Shown: positions 36,238 to 44,322, numbered from the stretch's first letter. The stretch is 64,000 nt of DNA from Pseudomonas haemolytica (GCF_009659625.1 NZ_VOIW01000002.1:841157-905156), one strand, 5' to 3'. Notes: generated by a model not told the origin, from the sequence alone. Numbers and translations are program-made.

Positions 36238-37131
36238 TCAGGCCTGATTGAGCTGGGTCTTGAGCAAGTCACGGAAGGTCTGGATCAGCGGTTCGCGGCT
36301 GCGGCCACGGCGCATGATCATTGAAAACGGTGCCTGGTAGCCAAAAGTGGCCGGCAGCAAGACGCGCAGGTCGCCCTTGTCGGCCCAGGCTTGTGCATAG
36401 TGTTCGGGCAGGTAGCCGATGTAGGCGCCGGACAGCACCAGGATCAGTTGCGCCTCCATACTTTCCACCGTCGCGGCGCTGTGCTTGAAACCGTGGCGCG
36501 CCAGCTCGGCCTGACTCCAGTAGCCGCGCCCGACCATGCGTTGCTGAGTGATGACCTGCTCGGGGATGCGCCGCTCGTTGAACAACGAGTGCCGATTGCT
36601 GCAATACAGCCAGTGCTGCTCGCGGTACAGCGGCATATAGATCAGCCCGCTCATACGATTGGAAAAGGCGCCGATGGCCAGGTCCAGACGGTTGTCCTGC
36701 ACGCCCAGCTGCAGTTCGTAGGGACTCATCACCGACAGATGCAGGTGTACCGCCGGGTGCTCCAGGCTGTAGGCGCCGATGACTTCGGCGAAGGGCAAGG
36801 CCTTGTCGCTGACGGTGGAGTCGAGCACGCCGAGCTTGAGAGTACCGCGCAGCTCGCCTTTCAATGCAGCAGCGTACTGCTCGAAGCCTTCCAGTTCGCC
36901 CAACAGGCGCAGAGTTTCCTGATAAAACAGTTCGCCCTTGCTGGTCAGGCTGAAGCCGCCGCGCCCGCGATGGCACAGCACCAGGCCCAGGGCTGATTCG
37001 AGCTGGCTCATGTAAGTGCTGATCGCCGACGTCGACAGATTGAGTTCGTGCTGGGCGTTGGCGAACCCCTGGTGGCGCACGACGCTGACGAAGATGCGCA
37101 GGAGTTTCAGGTCGGGCAAGGCGTTGGCCAT
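36238..37131 (-). CDS. LysR-family regulator of the guanidinobutyrase locus (GbuR-like)
   Basis: 297 residues from the ATG at 37131. Typical LysR: N-terminal winged helix (KLLRIFVSVVRHQGFANAQH, then STSAISTYMSQLESALGLVL) and a C-terminal effector-binding domain. It is divergent from guanidinobutyrase gene gbuA, and a perfect 10-bp-armed palindrome lies in the gap. In P. aeruginosa the corresponding LysR regulator activates gbuA in response to 4-guanidinobutyrate. Identity as GbuR is by position and family; ligand specificity is inferred. Confidence 0.85.
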   Translation of the reverse strand: MANALPDLKLLRIFVSVVRHQGFANAQHELNLSTSAISTYMSQLESALGLVLCHRGRGGFSLTSKGELFYQETLRLLGELEGFEQYAAALKGELRGTLKLGVLDSTVSDKALPFAEVIGAYSLEHPAVHLHLSVMSPYELQLGVQDNRLDLAIGAFSNRMSGLIYMPLYREQHWLYCSNRHSLFNERRIPEQVITQQRMVGRGYWSQAELARHGFKHSAATVESMEAQLILVLSGAYIGYLPEHYAQAWADKGDLRVLLPATFGYQAPFSMIMRRGRSREPLIQTFRDLLKTQLNQA

Positions 37132-37183
37132 GGGGTCTCCAGAGGCACACAAAAAACCTGTGGGGGCGAGTTTACCTCAAGCT

Positions 37184-37207
37184 TTAGTTCAGAAAAATCT
37201 GAACTAA
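37184..37207. promoter_or_regulatory. Putative LysR (GbuR) operator
   Basis: Arms TTAGTTCAGA and TCTGAACTAA are perfect inverted repeats around AAAA. The site is central to the divergent gap, 53 bp from the LysR start and 83 bp from the gbuA start, as expected for an autoregulated LysR activator. Confidence 0.75.
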
Positions 37208-37219
37208 GTATTTGCCCCT

Positions 37220-37257
37220 GCCGATTCTTCCTACGCCAGGCTTTTCGCAGAATCGGC
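37220..37257 (+). other. Stem-loop in gbuA leader
   Basis: Arms GCCGATTCT and AGAATCGGC (9 bp, perfect) enclose a 20-base loop between the LysR operator and gbuA. It may fold in the 5' untranslated region; no terminator-like U-tract follows. Confidence 0.6.
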
Positions 37258-37289
37258 CCCTAATAAACAAAACAACGATGAGGCAATCC

Positions 37290-38240
37290 GTGGACAAGAT
37301 TTTCCACCAACCACTGGGCGGCAACGAAATGCCGCGCTTCGCCGGCATCGCCACCATGATGCGTCTTCCCCACCTGCAAACCGCCAAGGGCCTGGATGCG
37401 GCCTTTATCGGCGTGCCCCTGGATATCGGCACCTCGTTGCGCGCCGGTACGCGTTTCGGCCCACGGGAGATCCGTGCCGAGTCAGTGATGATTCGCCCGT
37501 ACAACATGGCCACCGGCGCGGCACCGTTCGATTCGCTGTCGGTGGCCGATATCGGCGATGTGGCGATCAACACCTTCAACCTGCTCGACGCCGTGCGCAT
37601 CATTGAAGAAGCCTACGATGAAATCCTCGAGCATGACGTGATCCCCCTGACCCTGGGCGGCGACCACACCATCACCCTGCCGATCCTGCGGGCGATCCAC
37701 AAGAAACACGGCAAGGTCGGGCTGGTGCACATCGATGCCCATGCCGACGTCAACGACCATATGTTCGGCGAGAAAATCGCCCACGGCACCACCTTCCGCC
37801 GCGCCGTGGAAGAAGGCTTGCTCGATTGCGACCGCGTGGTGCAGATCGGCCTGCGCGCCCAGGGCTACACCGCCGAAGACTTCAACTGGAGCCGCAAACA
37901 GGGGTTTCGCGTCGTACAGGCCGAAGAATGCTGGCACCACTCCCTCGCGCCGCTGATGGCTGAAGTGCGCGAGAAAGTCGGCGGTGGCCCGGTGTACCTG
38001 AGCTTCGACATCGACGGCATCGACCCCGCCTGGGCGCCCGGCACCGGCACCCCGGAAATCGGCGGGCTGACCACCATCCAGGCCATCGAAATCATCCGCG
38101 GCTGTCAGGGCCTCGACCTGATTGGTTGCGACCTGGTAGAAGTTTCGCCGCCTTATGACACCACCGGCAACACCTCGTTGCTGGGCGCCAACCTGCTGTA
38201 CGAGATGCTCTGCGTACTGCCTGGTGTGACGCATCGCTGA
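37290..38240 (+). CDS. gbuA: Guanidinobutyrase (agmatinase/arginase family)
   Basis: 316 residues if the GTG at 37290 (VDKIFHQPLGGNEMPRF) is the start. It has GAGG seven bases upstream, while the ATG at 37278 has no ribosome site. Binuclear manganese motifs are present: LGGDHTITLP, HIDAHADVND and SFDIDGIDPAWAPGTG. The enzyme cleaves 4-guanidinobutyrate to 4-aminobutyrate and urea. The close fit to the P. aeruginosa gbuA locus (LysR, sodium symporter nearby) favours guanidinobutyrase over agmatinase, but substrate choice is inferred. Confidence 0.88.
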   Translation: MDKIFHQPLGGNEMPRFAGIATMMRLPHLQTAKGLDAAFIGVPLDIGTSLRAGTRFGPREIRAESVMIRPYNMATGAAPFDSLSVADIGDVAINTFNLLDAVRIIEEAYDEILEHDVIPLTLGGDHTITLPILRAIHKKHGKVGLVHIDAHADVNDHMFGEKIAHGTTFRRAVEEGLLDCDRVVQIGLRAQGYTAEDFNWSRKQGFRVVQAEECWHHSLAPLMAEVREKVGGGPVYLSFDIDGIDPAWAPGTGTPEIGGLTTIQAIEIIRGCQGLDLIGCDLVEVSPPYDTTGNTSLLGANLLYEMLCVLPGVTHR

Positions 38241-38260
38241 TAAGCGCGCACAGGGTATGA

Positions 38261-38272
38261 AATAACAACAAA
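38261..38272 (+). promoter_or_regulatory. Possible Hfq/Crc-type AAN repeat
   Basis: AATAACAACAAA is four consecutive AAN triplets directly after gbuA and 130 bp before the symporter start. Such catabolite-activity motifs bind Hfq-Crc in Pseudomonas, usually near a ribosome site, so the position is unusual. Confidence 0.4.
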
Positions 38273-38401
38273 GTCCTTCCACCCTAACAACTACGGGGGT
38301 CACAAAGCCCCCCATCCCTCGATATACCTGACTTTTGCTCGCGTGTTTACGGAGCCGGCTGCCGCCTGATCACCCATAAAAAAGATAATCGGAGAACCGT
38401 C

Positions 38402-39784
38402 ATGGCTTTGGATTTATTCGTCGTACTCCTCTACGCCGCCGGCATGCTCGTGCTCGGCTACTTCGGCATGCGCCGCGCCAAGACCCACGAAGACTACCTG
38501 GTGGCCGGCCGTAACCTCGGCCCGTCGCTGTACATGGGCACCATGGCCGCTACGGTATTGGGTGGGGCTTCCACCGTCGGCACCGTGCGCCTTGGGTATG
38601 TGCACGGTATTTCAGGTTTCTGGCTGTGTGCCGCGCTGGGTGCGGGGATCATTGCGCTCAACCTGTTCCTGGCCAAGCCGCTGTTGAAGCTGAAAATCTT
38701 TACCGTCACCCAGGTCCTGGAAAAACGCTACAACCCCATGGCCCGCCAGGCCAGTGCGGTGATCATGCTCGCCTACGCATTGATGATCGGCGTGACCTCG
38801 ATCCTGGCTATCGGCACCGTGCTGCAAGTGCTGTTCGACCTGCCCTTCTGGATGTCGGTGCTGGTGGGCGGTGGCGTGGTGGTGGTGTATTCGACCATCG
38901 GTGGCATGTGGTCGCTGACCCTCACCGATATCGTGCAGTTCGTGATCAAGACTGTCGGCCTGATGTTTATCCTGCTACCTATCTGCCTGTACCGCGTCGG
39001 TGGCTGGGATGAACTGGTGGCCAAGCTACCCGCGTCGAACTTCAGCTTCACCGCTATCGGCTGGGACACGATCATCACTTACTTCATGATCTACTTCTTC
39101 GGCATCCTGATCGGCCAGGATATCTGGCAGCGTGTGTTCACTGCCCGTGACGAAAAGGTCGCCCAGTACGCCGGCACCTTCGCCGGTTTCTACTGCATCC
39201 TCTACGGCCTGGCCTGTGCGCTGATCGGCATGGCGGCACACGTACTGATCCCGGACCTGGATAACGTCAACAATGCCTTCGCCGCCATCGTCAAGGCCTC
39301 GTTGCCGGACGGCATCCGTGGCCTGGTGATCGCCGCCGCGCTGGCCGCCATGATGTCCACCGCCAGCGCCGGACTGCTCGCCGCCTCCACCGTATTGACC
39401 GAAGACCTGCTGCCTCGGCTGCGCGGCGGCAAGCAATCAAGCCTGCGCATCAACCGCCTGTTCACCCTGTTGACTGGCATTGCCGTACTGGGTATCGCCC
39501 TGGTGGTGAACGACGTGCTCAGCGCCCTGACCCTGGCGTATAACCTGTTGGTCGGCGGTATGTTGGTGCCATTGATCGGCGCGATCTTCTGGAAACGGGC
39601 GACGACTTCGGGAGCAATCACCTCCATGAGCCTGGGCTTCGTGACCGCACTGGTGTTTATGTTCAAGGATGGGCTGGACGCTAACACGCCGATTTACTAC
39701 AGCCTGGCAGTAGCGCTGGTGAGTTTTGTGTTGGTGAGCTTGCTCTCGCGCCGACCTCAGACGGTGGCGGCTCGGACAGTTTGA
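38402..39784 (+). CDS. Sodium:solute symporter (SSS family)
   Basis: 460 residues, about thirteen hydrophobic helices. Sodium-symporter signature regions include VAGRNLGPSLYMGTMAATVL, GGASTVGTVRLGYVHGISGF and AALAAMMSTASAGLLAASTV. ATG at 38402 with CGGAG ten bases before it. It lies 160 bp after gbuA on the same strand; in P. aeruginosa a symporter sits near gbuA. The likely substrate is a guanidino compound or its product, by context only. A terminator follows 31 bp later. Confidence 0.9.
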   Translation: MALDLFVVLLYAAGMLVLGYFGMRRAKTHEDYLVAGRNLGPSLYMGTMAATVLGGASTVGTVRLGYVHGISGFWLCAALGAGIIALNLFLAKPLLKLKIFTVTQVLEKRYNPMARQASAVIMLAYALMIGVTSILAIGTVLQVLFDLPFWMSVLVGGGVVVVYSTIGGMWSLTLTDIVQFVIKTVGLMFILLPICLYRVGGWDELVAKLPASNFSFTAIGWDTIITYFMIYFFGILIGQDIWQRVFTARDEKVAQYAGTFAGFYCILYGLACALIGMAAHVLIPDLDNVNNAFAAIVKASLPDGIRGLVIAAALAAMMSTASAGLLAASTVLTEDLLPRLRGGKQSSLRINRLFTLLTGIAVLGIALVVNDVLSALTLAYNLLVGGMLVPLIGAIFWKRATTSGAITSMSLGFVTALVFMFKDGLDANTPIYYSLAVALVSFVLVSLLSRRPQTVAARTV

Positions 39785-39815
39785 GCTATAAAAGGATCTA
39801 GCGAGTTACTTCAGC

Positions 39816-39848
39816 GGGCGCGACGTCGGAGGTCGCGCCCGTTTTTTT
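39816..39848 (+). terminator. Intrinsic terminator
   Basis: GGGCGCGAC-GTCGGAG-GTCGCGCCC stem followed by GTTTTTTT. It ends the symporter transcript. In the other direction no T run follows. Confidence 0.92.
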
Positions 39849-39881
39849 GGCCCTGCACACGACAATTGTGAGAGCGAGTGC

Positions 39882-40004
39882 TTAGCGGCGGCGTGGCCGA
39901 CGCTGCTCATCATCCGTACGGATCGGCACCGGTTGCAGCGGTGGCTCGATCAAGCCCAGCGCAACGCCAAGATCGTGGAGCCAGTTCTGGATTTTCTCTT
40001 TCAT
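39882..40004 (-). CDS. 40-residue microprotein, possible PA1414 counterpart
   Basis: The frame reads MKEKIQNWLHDLGVALGLIE then PPLQPVPIRTDDEQRRPRRR: an amphipathic N-terminal helix, a Pro-rich centre and an Arg-rich tail. The ATG has GGGGG eight bases upstream. The locus neighbours gbuA and its symporter, the same neighbourhood as P. aeruginosa PA1414, which I recall as the annotated ORF of the oxygen-responsive small RNA SicX. Homology is from memory and synteny, not alignment. Whether the RNA, the peptide or both matter here is open. Confidence 0.6.
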   Translation of the reverse strand: MKEKIQNWLHDLGVALGLIEPPLQPVPIRTDDEQRRPRRR

Positions 40005-40122
40005 GGTTGCCCCCTTTGAGGGTAATGCTGGTCGGCGTGAGTTCTGTCGCCGTTTCCTACAGTGATAGTAGCCCTAAGTCCTACGCAATGCTTGAACGAA
40101 ACCACAACGAACTATTACTGGA

Positions 40123-40136
40123 TTGATCCGAATCCT
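40123..40136. promoter_or_regulatory. Candidate ANR/FNR box upstream of the microprotein
   Basis: TTGATCCGAATCCT matches the consensus TTGAT-N4-ATCAA in 8 of 10 defined positions. It lies about 120 bp upstream of the 40-residue gene, near a minus-strand TACTAT at 40070-40065 that could be a -10 hexamer. Confidence 0.35.
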
Positions 40137-40146
40137 GACGGAACGT

Positions 40147-41040
40147 TCACGCCGTCGCGCGGGTGTCTGGCAAATGCGCTGCTCTGCCCTCTTGCTGCAG
40201 GTCGATCCATGCATTGAGGTTAGCGCCGAGCATACCTTTTCGCCACATCAGCCAAGTGGTAGCAGTGGCAAAAGGCCCGGTCAGCGGATGAACGGACACG
40301 CTGTCCTTTCCCGGAAGGCTGTCGAGCATCGATTCGGACATCAATGCCACCCCTGAACCGGCGATCACGCAAGCGAGCATGCCTTGGTAGGATTCGATCT
40401 CGATAGCGCGCCCCATGGCCACGCGCTCGTGGGAAAACCAGGTTTCCAAGCGCGTGCGGTAGGCGCAGCTGCGTCGGAAAGTGAACACCGAACGGCCAGC
40501 CACATCCTGGGGACCGCGTACCGGCGGGTGATCGGCCTCGCAAATCAATACCAGGCGCTCCTCGCACAGCGGTACGCCATCCAGGGCAGCGATCGTCAAC
40601 GGGCCGTCCACCAAGGCCGCATCCAGCCGGCCCGTGATCAAACCTTCCAGTAATTCCCCGCTGGGCGCCGATTGCACCTGCAAGTTCACCATCGGGTAAG
40701 CCTTGTGATAGCGCGCCAATAACTTGGGCAAATGAATCGCGGCGGTGCTGTACATGCTGCCCAATACAAAATCGCCGGCCGGTTGCCCACCTTGAACGGC
40801 GCCATGGGCTTCGTCGTGCAACGCCAGCAGTCGGGTGCTGTAGTCCAGCAGCACTTTGCCCGCAGGAGAAAGTTGCAAGCGCTGGCGTTCGCGTACGAAC
40901 AGTTCAACGCCGAGTTGCTCCTCCATCTGTTTTAGCCGGGTTGACAGGTTCGATGGCACGCGGTGCAGGCGCTCGGCCGCACGGGTGATGGAGCCCTCCT
41001 CTGCCACGGCTTGGAAAATCCGGAATTGACTGAACTCCAT
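40147..41040 (-). CDS. LysR-family transcriptional regulator
   Basis: 297 residues from the ATG at 41040 (MEFSQFRIFQAVAEE). The DNA-binding region (EEGSITRAAERLHRVPSNLS, then TRLKQMEEQLGVELFVRERQ) and C-terminal inducer domain are complete. It is divergent from a YbfB/YjiJ-type MFS gene, with 104 bp between them, the usual arrangement for a LysR regulating a transporter. Upstream Met at 41052 would add four residues. Effector is unknown. Confidence 0.9.
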   Translation of the reverse strand: MEFSQFRIFQAVAEEGSITRAAERLHRVPSNLSTRLKQMEEQLGVELFVRERQRLQLSPAGKVLLDYSTRLLALHDEAHGAVQGGQPAGDFVLGSMYSTAAIHLPKLLARYHKAYPMVNLQVQSAPSGELLEGLITGRLDAALVDGPLTIAALDGVPLCEERLVLICEADHPPVRGPQDVAGRSVFTFRRSCAYRTRLETWFSHERVAMGRAIEIESYQGMLACVIAGSGVALMSESMLDSLPGKDSVSVHPLTGPFATATTWLMWRKGMLGANLNAWIDLQQEGRAAHLPDTRATA

Positions 41041-41144
41041 ACCCTTCTCCAAAACTGAACAAGTTACTCACTATTATTCAATTTAACAGAAAATCAATCC
41101 GCCCTAGCCTACAAGTCATTCGCTTTCTTGTAGGAAACCTGAGC

Positions 41145-42323
41145 ATGTCACCGCTGATTCGCTTACTCGCCAGCTTTATCGCCCTGATGATGGCCATGGG
41201 CATTGGCCGCTTCGCCCTCACCCCGCAAATGCCGCATTTGCTCAGCGAAGGCCAGATCGACCTGACCGGTGCCGGGTTGATCGCAGCTGCCAATTACCTG
41301 GGCTACTTCGTTGGCGCAGTGGACTCGATCTTCGCCCGCAGCCACCACCATGTACGCGGGCGCCTCTACGGCGGGCTGTGGCTCTGCGTATTGCTGACAC
41401 TGGCGTCGTACTGGGCCGATGGGTTCTGGCCACACTTGGTGTTGCGCTTCGGCACCGGCGTGGCCAGCGCCTGGGTGTTGGTGATGATCACCAGTTTGAG
41501 CCAGCCACTGGCGATTGCCGCCGGCAGGCCCCGCCTGGGCGCGTTGATATTTGCCGGACCTGGGCTGGGGATTTTACTGACGGGTGTGCTAGCGCTGGGC
41601 TCGAACCTGATGGGGCAAAGTTCTGCCACGCTGTGGCTAGTCTACGGCCTGGTTGCGCTGCTTATGCTGCTGGCGATCCTACCGTTTTTACCGAAGCCGA
41701 CCATCGCAGTCACACAGGCGACGAGCGCGGGCAACAACGGCAGCATCGTGCACCTGTGCTGGATTTACTTCTTGTACGGCCTGGGCTACATCATCCCGGC
41801 GACCTTTCTCTCGCAGATGGCCAACGCGCAGTTCAAAGGCGCCTGGCAAGCCGATCTGTTCTGGCCTTGCTTTGGCCTGGCGGCCGCACTGGGTGTAGTG
41901 GTGACTAGCCTGCGCCGCAAAAAACCGCACACCACCCGCCGCTGGCTGATGGCGACCTTATGGCTGCAAGCGGCGGGGGTGTTCGCTTGCCTGCTCGGCA
42001 ATAGTTGGGGCCTGGCGCTCGGTGTATTGCTGTGCGGCGCGCCCTTCCTGGCGTGCATGCAACTGGTGATGGCGCGCTTGCGGGAGGTCGCGCCCCACGG
42101 CTATCAACGCAGCACTGGGTTGCTGACTGCCAGCTTTGCCATCGGCCAACTGAGCGGGCCGTTGCTGGCGTCGGTGAGCAGCCACCTCAGTGGTGGCCTG
42201 CAGCCGGCGCTGGTGGTTGCCGGTGCCGGTTTGTTATTGGCGGGCTCAGTACTGATCAACCGCCCACTACCGGTGCATCCGATGTGCACACACGTAGCCG
42301 ACAGCGCAGCAAACGGCGGTTAA
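41145..42323 (+). CDS. YbfB/YjiJ-family MFS transporter
   Basis: 392 residues, twelve predicted hydrophobic helices. The N-terminus LIRLLASFIALMMAMGIGRF followed by ALTPQMPHLL is the signature of the YbfB/YjiJ group, and LIAAANYLGYFVGAVDSIFA follows. The family probably exports metabolites; substrates are poorly known. Divergent LysR upstream suggests inducible expression. Its last 57 bp overlap, tail to tail, the 3' end of the gene on the other strand, so the two transcripts can pair. Confidence 0.9.
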   Translation: MSPLIRLLASFIALMMAMGIGRFALTPQMPHLLSEGQIDLTGAGLIAAANYLGYFVGAVDSIFARSHHHVRGRLYGGLWLCVLLTLASYWADGFWPHLVLRFGTGVASAWVLVMITSLSQPLAIAAGRPRLGALIFAGPGLGILLTGVLALGSNLMGQSSATLWLVYGLVALLMLLAILPFLPKPTIAVTQATSAGNNGSIVHLCWIYFLYGLGYIIPATFLSQMANAQFKGAWQADLFWPCFGLAAALGVVVTSLRRKKPHTTRRWLMATLWLQAAGVFACLLGNSWGLALGVLLCGAPFLACMQLVMARLREVAPHGYQRSTGLLTASFAIGQLSGPLLASVSSHLSGGLQPALVVAGAGLLLAGSVLINRPLPVHPMCTHVADSAANGG

Positions 42324-42665
42324 GCAGGTGCCCCACGCCATGTCCATCACCGCCAACCCGGCCGACCAGCCTTGAAGCGTGGCCCAGTTGCTCAAGTCAT
42401 AAGTGCCGTAGGCCACCAGGCCAAGCAAGGCGCCTGAACGCGCAGCGCGTTGCCAACTTGCACTGGGCAAGACCACCAACACTACACAACCGAGCACATA
42501 CAGGAGATAGAACAATACCGCAGGCAACAGGCGCGGCTGATCAAGCATCAGCGGGCCGAGCAGGGATTTGTAGGTAGGGCCCATCAGGACACCGAGCCAT
42601 AGGCCGTCAAGCACGAGGAAGGCGAGCAAGGTACCGAGGTAGGCGAACAGCGTTCTCTTGGACAT
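42267..42665 (-). CDS. DUF2177-family membrane protein
   Basis: 132 residues from the ATG at 42665. Four hydrophobic helices with family features: FAYLGTLLAFLVLDGLWLGV, GPTYKSLLGPLM and the conserved GLVAYGTYDLSNWATLQGWS. Function unknown. The stop lies inside the convergent MFS gene (57-bp overlap). An upstream extension to 42749 would run through an inverted REP repeat and is rejected. The gene begins 14 bp after that repeat. Confidence 0.88.
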   Translation of the reverse strand: MSKRTLFAYLGTLLAFLVLDGLWLGVLMGPTYKSLLGPLMLDQPRLLPAVLFYLLYVLGCVVLVVLPSASWQRAARSGALLGLVAYGTYDLSNWATLQGWSAGLAVMDMAWGTCLTAVCCAVGYVCAHRMHR

Positions 42666-42678
42666 GACACAAGCCTTT

Positions 42679-42762
42679 GTAGGAGCGAGCTTGCTCGCGA
42701 AAAACGTACATCCGACGCCACACTGCGCCTGGAATATTTTCGCGAGCAAGCTCGCTCCTACA
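42679..42762. repeat. Inverted REP pair (REPIN-like)
   Basis: Two perfect 26-bp arms in opposite orientation, separated by 32 bp. The left arm begins TGTAGGAGCGAGCTTGCTCG and the right arm ends GAGCAAGCTCGCTCCTACA. This is a typical mobile-by-proxy REPIN organisation. A related pair sits at 62219-62309. Confidence 0.9.
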
Positions 42763-42778
42763 GAAGAGCAAGTCGTGC

Positions 42779-43615
42779 TCAGCTTAGTTCAATGCGATCC
42801 GCATGAATCACGATCTGACCTTGTTTATAGAGCGCACCAATGGCCTTCTTGAAGTTGCCCTTGCTCACGCCGAATAAGTTGCTGATCAACGCCGGGTCGC
42901 TTTTATCGCTGACCGGCAGGGTGCCGTTGTTGTCGCGCAACTTGGCGAGGATCTTCGAGTTCAGGCTGGAGGCCGCTTCCTGGCCAACCGGTTGCAGGCT
43001 CAGGCTGATGTTGCCATCGGCGCGGATCTCTTTAATGAAGCCTTTCTCTTCCTTGCCCGGGCGCAGGAACTTGAACACTTCGTTCTTGTGGATCAGGCCC
43101 CAGTGCTTGTTGTTGATGATCGCTTTGAAGCCCATGTCCGTAGCTTCGGCCACCAGCAGGTCGACTTCCTGGCCCACCTGGTAGTTGGCTGGCGTCTTAT
43201 CCAGGTAGCGGTCAAGACGTGCAGTGGCAGTGATGCGCTTGGTGTGTTTGTCGAGGTAGACGTGCACCACGCAATATTCACCCGCCGTCAGCTGGCGTTT
43301 TTCTTCTGAATACGGCAACAGCAGATCCTTTGGCAGCCCCCAATCGAGGAACACACCGATACTGTTGACTTCCACAACTTTCAAACTGGCAAATTCACCG
43401 ACTTGAACTTTGGGTTTTTCGGTGGTGGCGATAAGTTTGTCATCGCTGTCCAGATAAATGAAAACGTTAAGCCAGTCTTCATCTTCGCTGGGAATATCTT
43501 TAGGGATATACCGATTAGGCAAGAGGATTTCCCCATCTTGCGCACCATCGAGGTACAAACCAAAGTTAGTGTGCTTGACCACTTGCAAGCTGTTGTAGCG
43601 CCCGACTAAAGCCAT
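42779..43615 (-). CDS. CvfB-like S1-domain RNA-binding protein
   Basis: 278 residues from the ATG at 43615 (MALVGRYNSL); a possible start five residues upstream exists. Several S1-like beta domains (NFGLYLDGAQDGEILLPNRY, SIGVFLDWGLPKDLLLPYSE, GFKAIINNKHWGLIHKNEVF) precede a C-terminal winged helix (LISNLFGVSKGNFKKAIGAL). CvfB relatives bind RNA and affect virulence gene expression in Gram-positive bacteria; role in Pseudomonas is uncertain. Ends 16 bp before the inverted REP pair. Confidence 0.9.
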   Translation of the reverse strand: MALVGRYNSLQVVKHTNFGLYLDGAQDGEILLPNRYIPKDIPSEDEDWLNVFIYLDSDDKLIATTEKPKVQVGEFASLKVVEVNSIGVFLDWGLPKDLLLPYSEEKRQLTAGEYCVVHVYLDKHTKRITATARLDRYLDKTPANYQVGQEVDLLVAEATDMGFKAIINNKHWGLIHKNEVFKFLRPGKEEKGFIKEIRADGNISLSLQPVGQEAASSLNSKILAKLRDNNGTLPVSDKSDPALISNLFGVSKGNFKKAIGALYKQGQIVIHADRIELS

Positions 43616-43937
43616 TTCCAATACCCTCATTACGTGGGCGGCATTCTACCCGAGTTGCGCCCCGTACGCGCGCACGCCTGAAAAATCGCGGGCTGGCATG
43701 GCGTTCCACTGGCATCACCCCACTCGTCTGATCAAGCGGTTGAATTTTGCCATGCCGCCAGCCCCCACGCGTCCAATGGTTTCGAGCTAAAACAGCAAGT
43801 TAGCGCTTTATTTCATCGATTAACTTCGGTTGTTTCACGGTTTGGCAATTACTCCTCAGGGATATTTGCCAAGCAATTGTCAAGTATTTCCTGTACGATG
43901 CCTGGCCAAGTTAATTTTCTACAGGTTAGTGGCCGCC
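43616..43937. other. Divergent intergenic region
   Basis: 322 bp between the CvfB-like gene and the 59-residue gene. It is AT-richer in its right half and contains TTGGCAA (43842) and TTGCCAA (43865), an inverted pair 16 bp apart that could bind a regulator. No gene is visible. TGTACGAT near 43893 could serve as a -10 for the small gene, but no -35 fits. Confidence 0.45.
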
Positions 43938-44117
43938 ATGCGCGTAAAAGCATCCAACAGCAAAGCAAAGCCAGCTCCCGCCGTTGAAACCAGCGAATCG
44001 ATCAACAGCCAGATTGCTGCATTCCTCAAGCAGGGCGGCGAAATCCAGCAGATTGCCAAAGGCGTGAGCGGCCAGACTTTCGGCCCGTCCAAGCAGATCA
44101 GCCTGGGTAAGAAGTAA
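43938..44117 (+). CDS. Small basic protein with SutA-like motif
   Basis: 59 residues. Basic, disordered-looking N-terminus (MRVKASNSKAKPAPAVETSE) followed by a helix and the motif IAAFLKQGGEIQQIAKGVSG. The AFLxxGGxIQQI pattern recalls the C-terminal part of the RNA-polymerase-binding regulator SutA, but the acidic N-terminal tail of SutA is missing, so I only note resemblance. Ends GPSKQISLGKK. It lies alone between two intergenic regions. Could be a small DNA- or RNAP-associated protein. Confidence 0.7.
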   Translation: MRVKASNSKAKPAPAVETSESINSQIAAFLKQGGEIQQIAKGVSGQTFGPSKQISLGKK

Positions 44118-44322
44118 TACCCAGCACACCATCTGGTCCCTAAGCGTCTTGCCTTCAAGGCGCTAGGACTAGAGTTCAACCCCCCTCGCACGCCATTCAA
44201 TATCAAGCTAATCGACGAACGGGCCTCAGCGCCTGGCATTCGCCGGTATCCTTGCACACGTCTAGCACGGGCATCTGCCCGAATCCATCCGTTACTGCTC
44301 CTCGCTTTTCATGGAGTGAAGC

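Noticed and set aside
39816..39882. SicX-type small RNA terminator on the minus strand
   Set aside because: The hairpin here has its T run only on the plus strand; no minus-strand terminator is visible.
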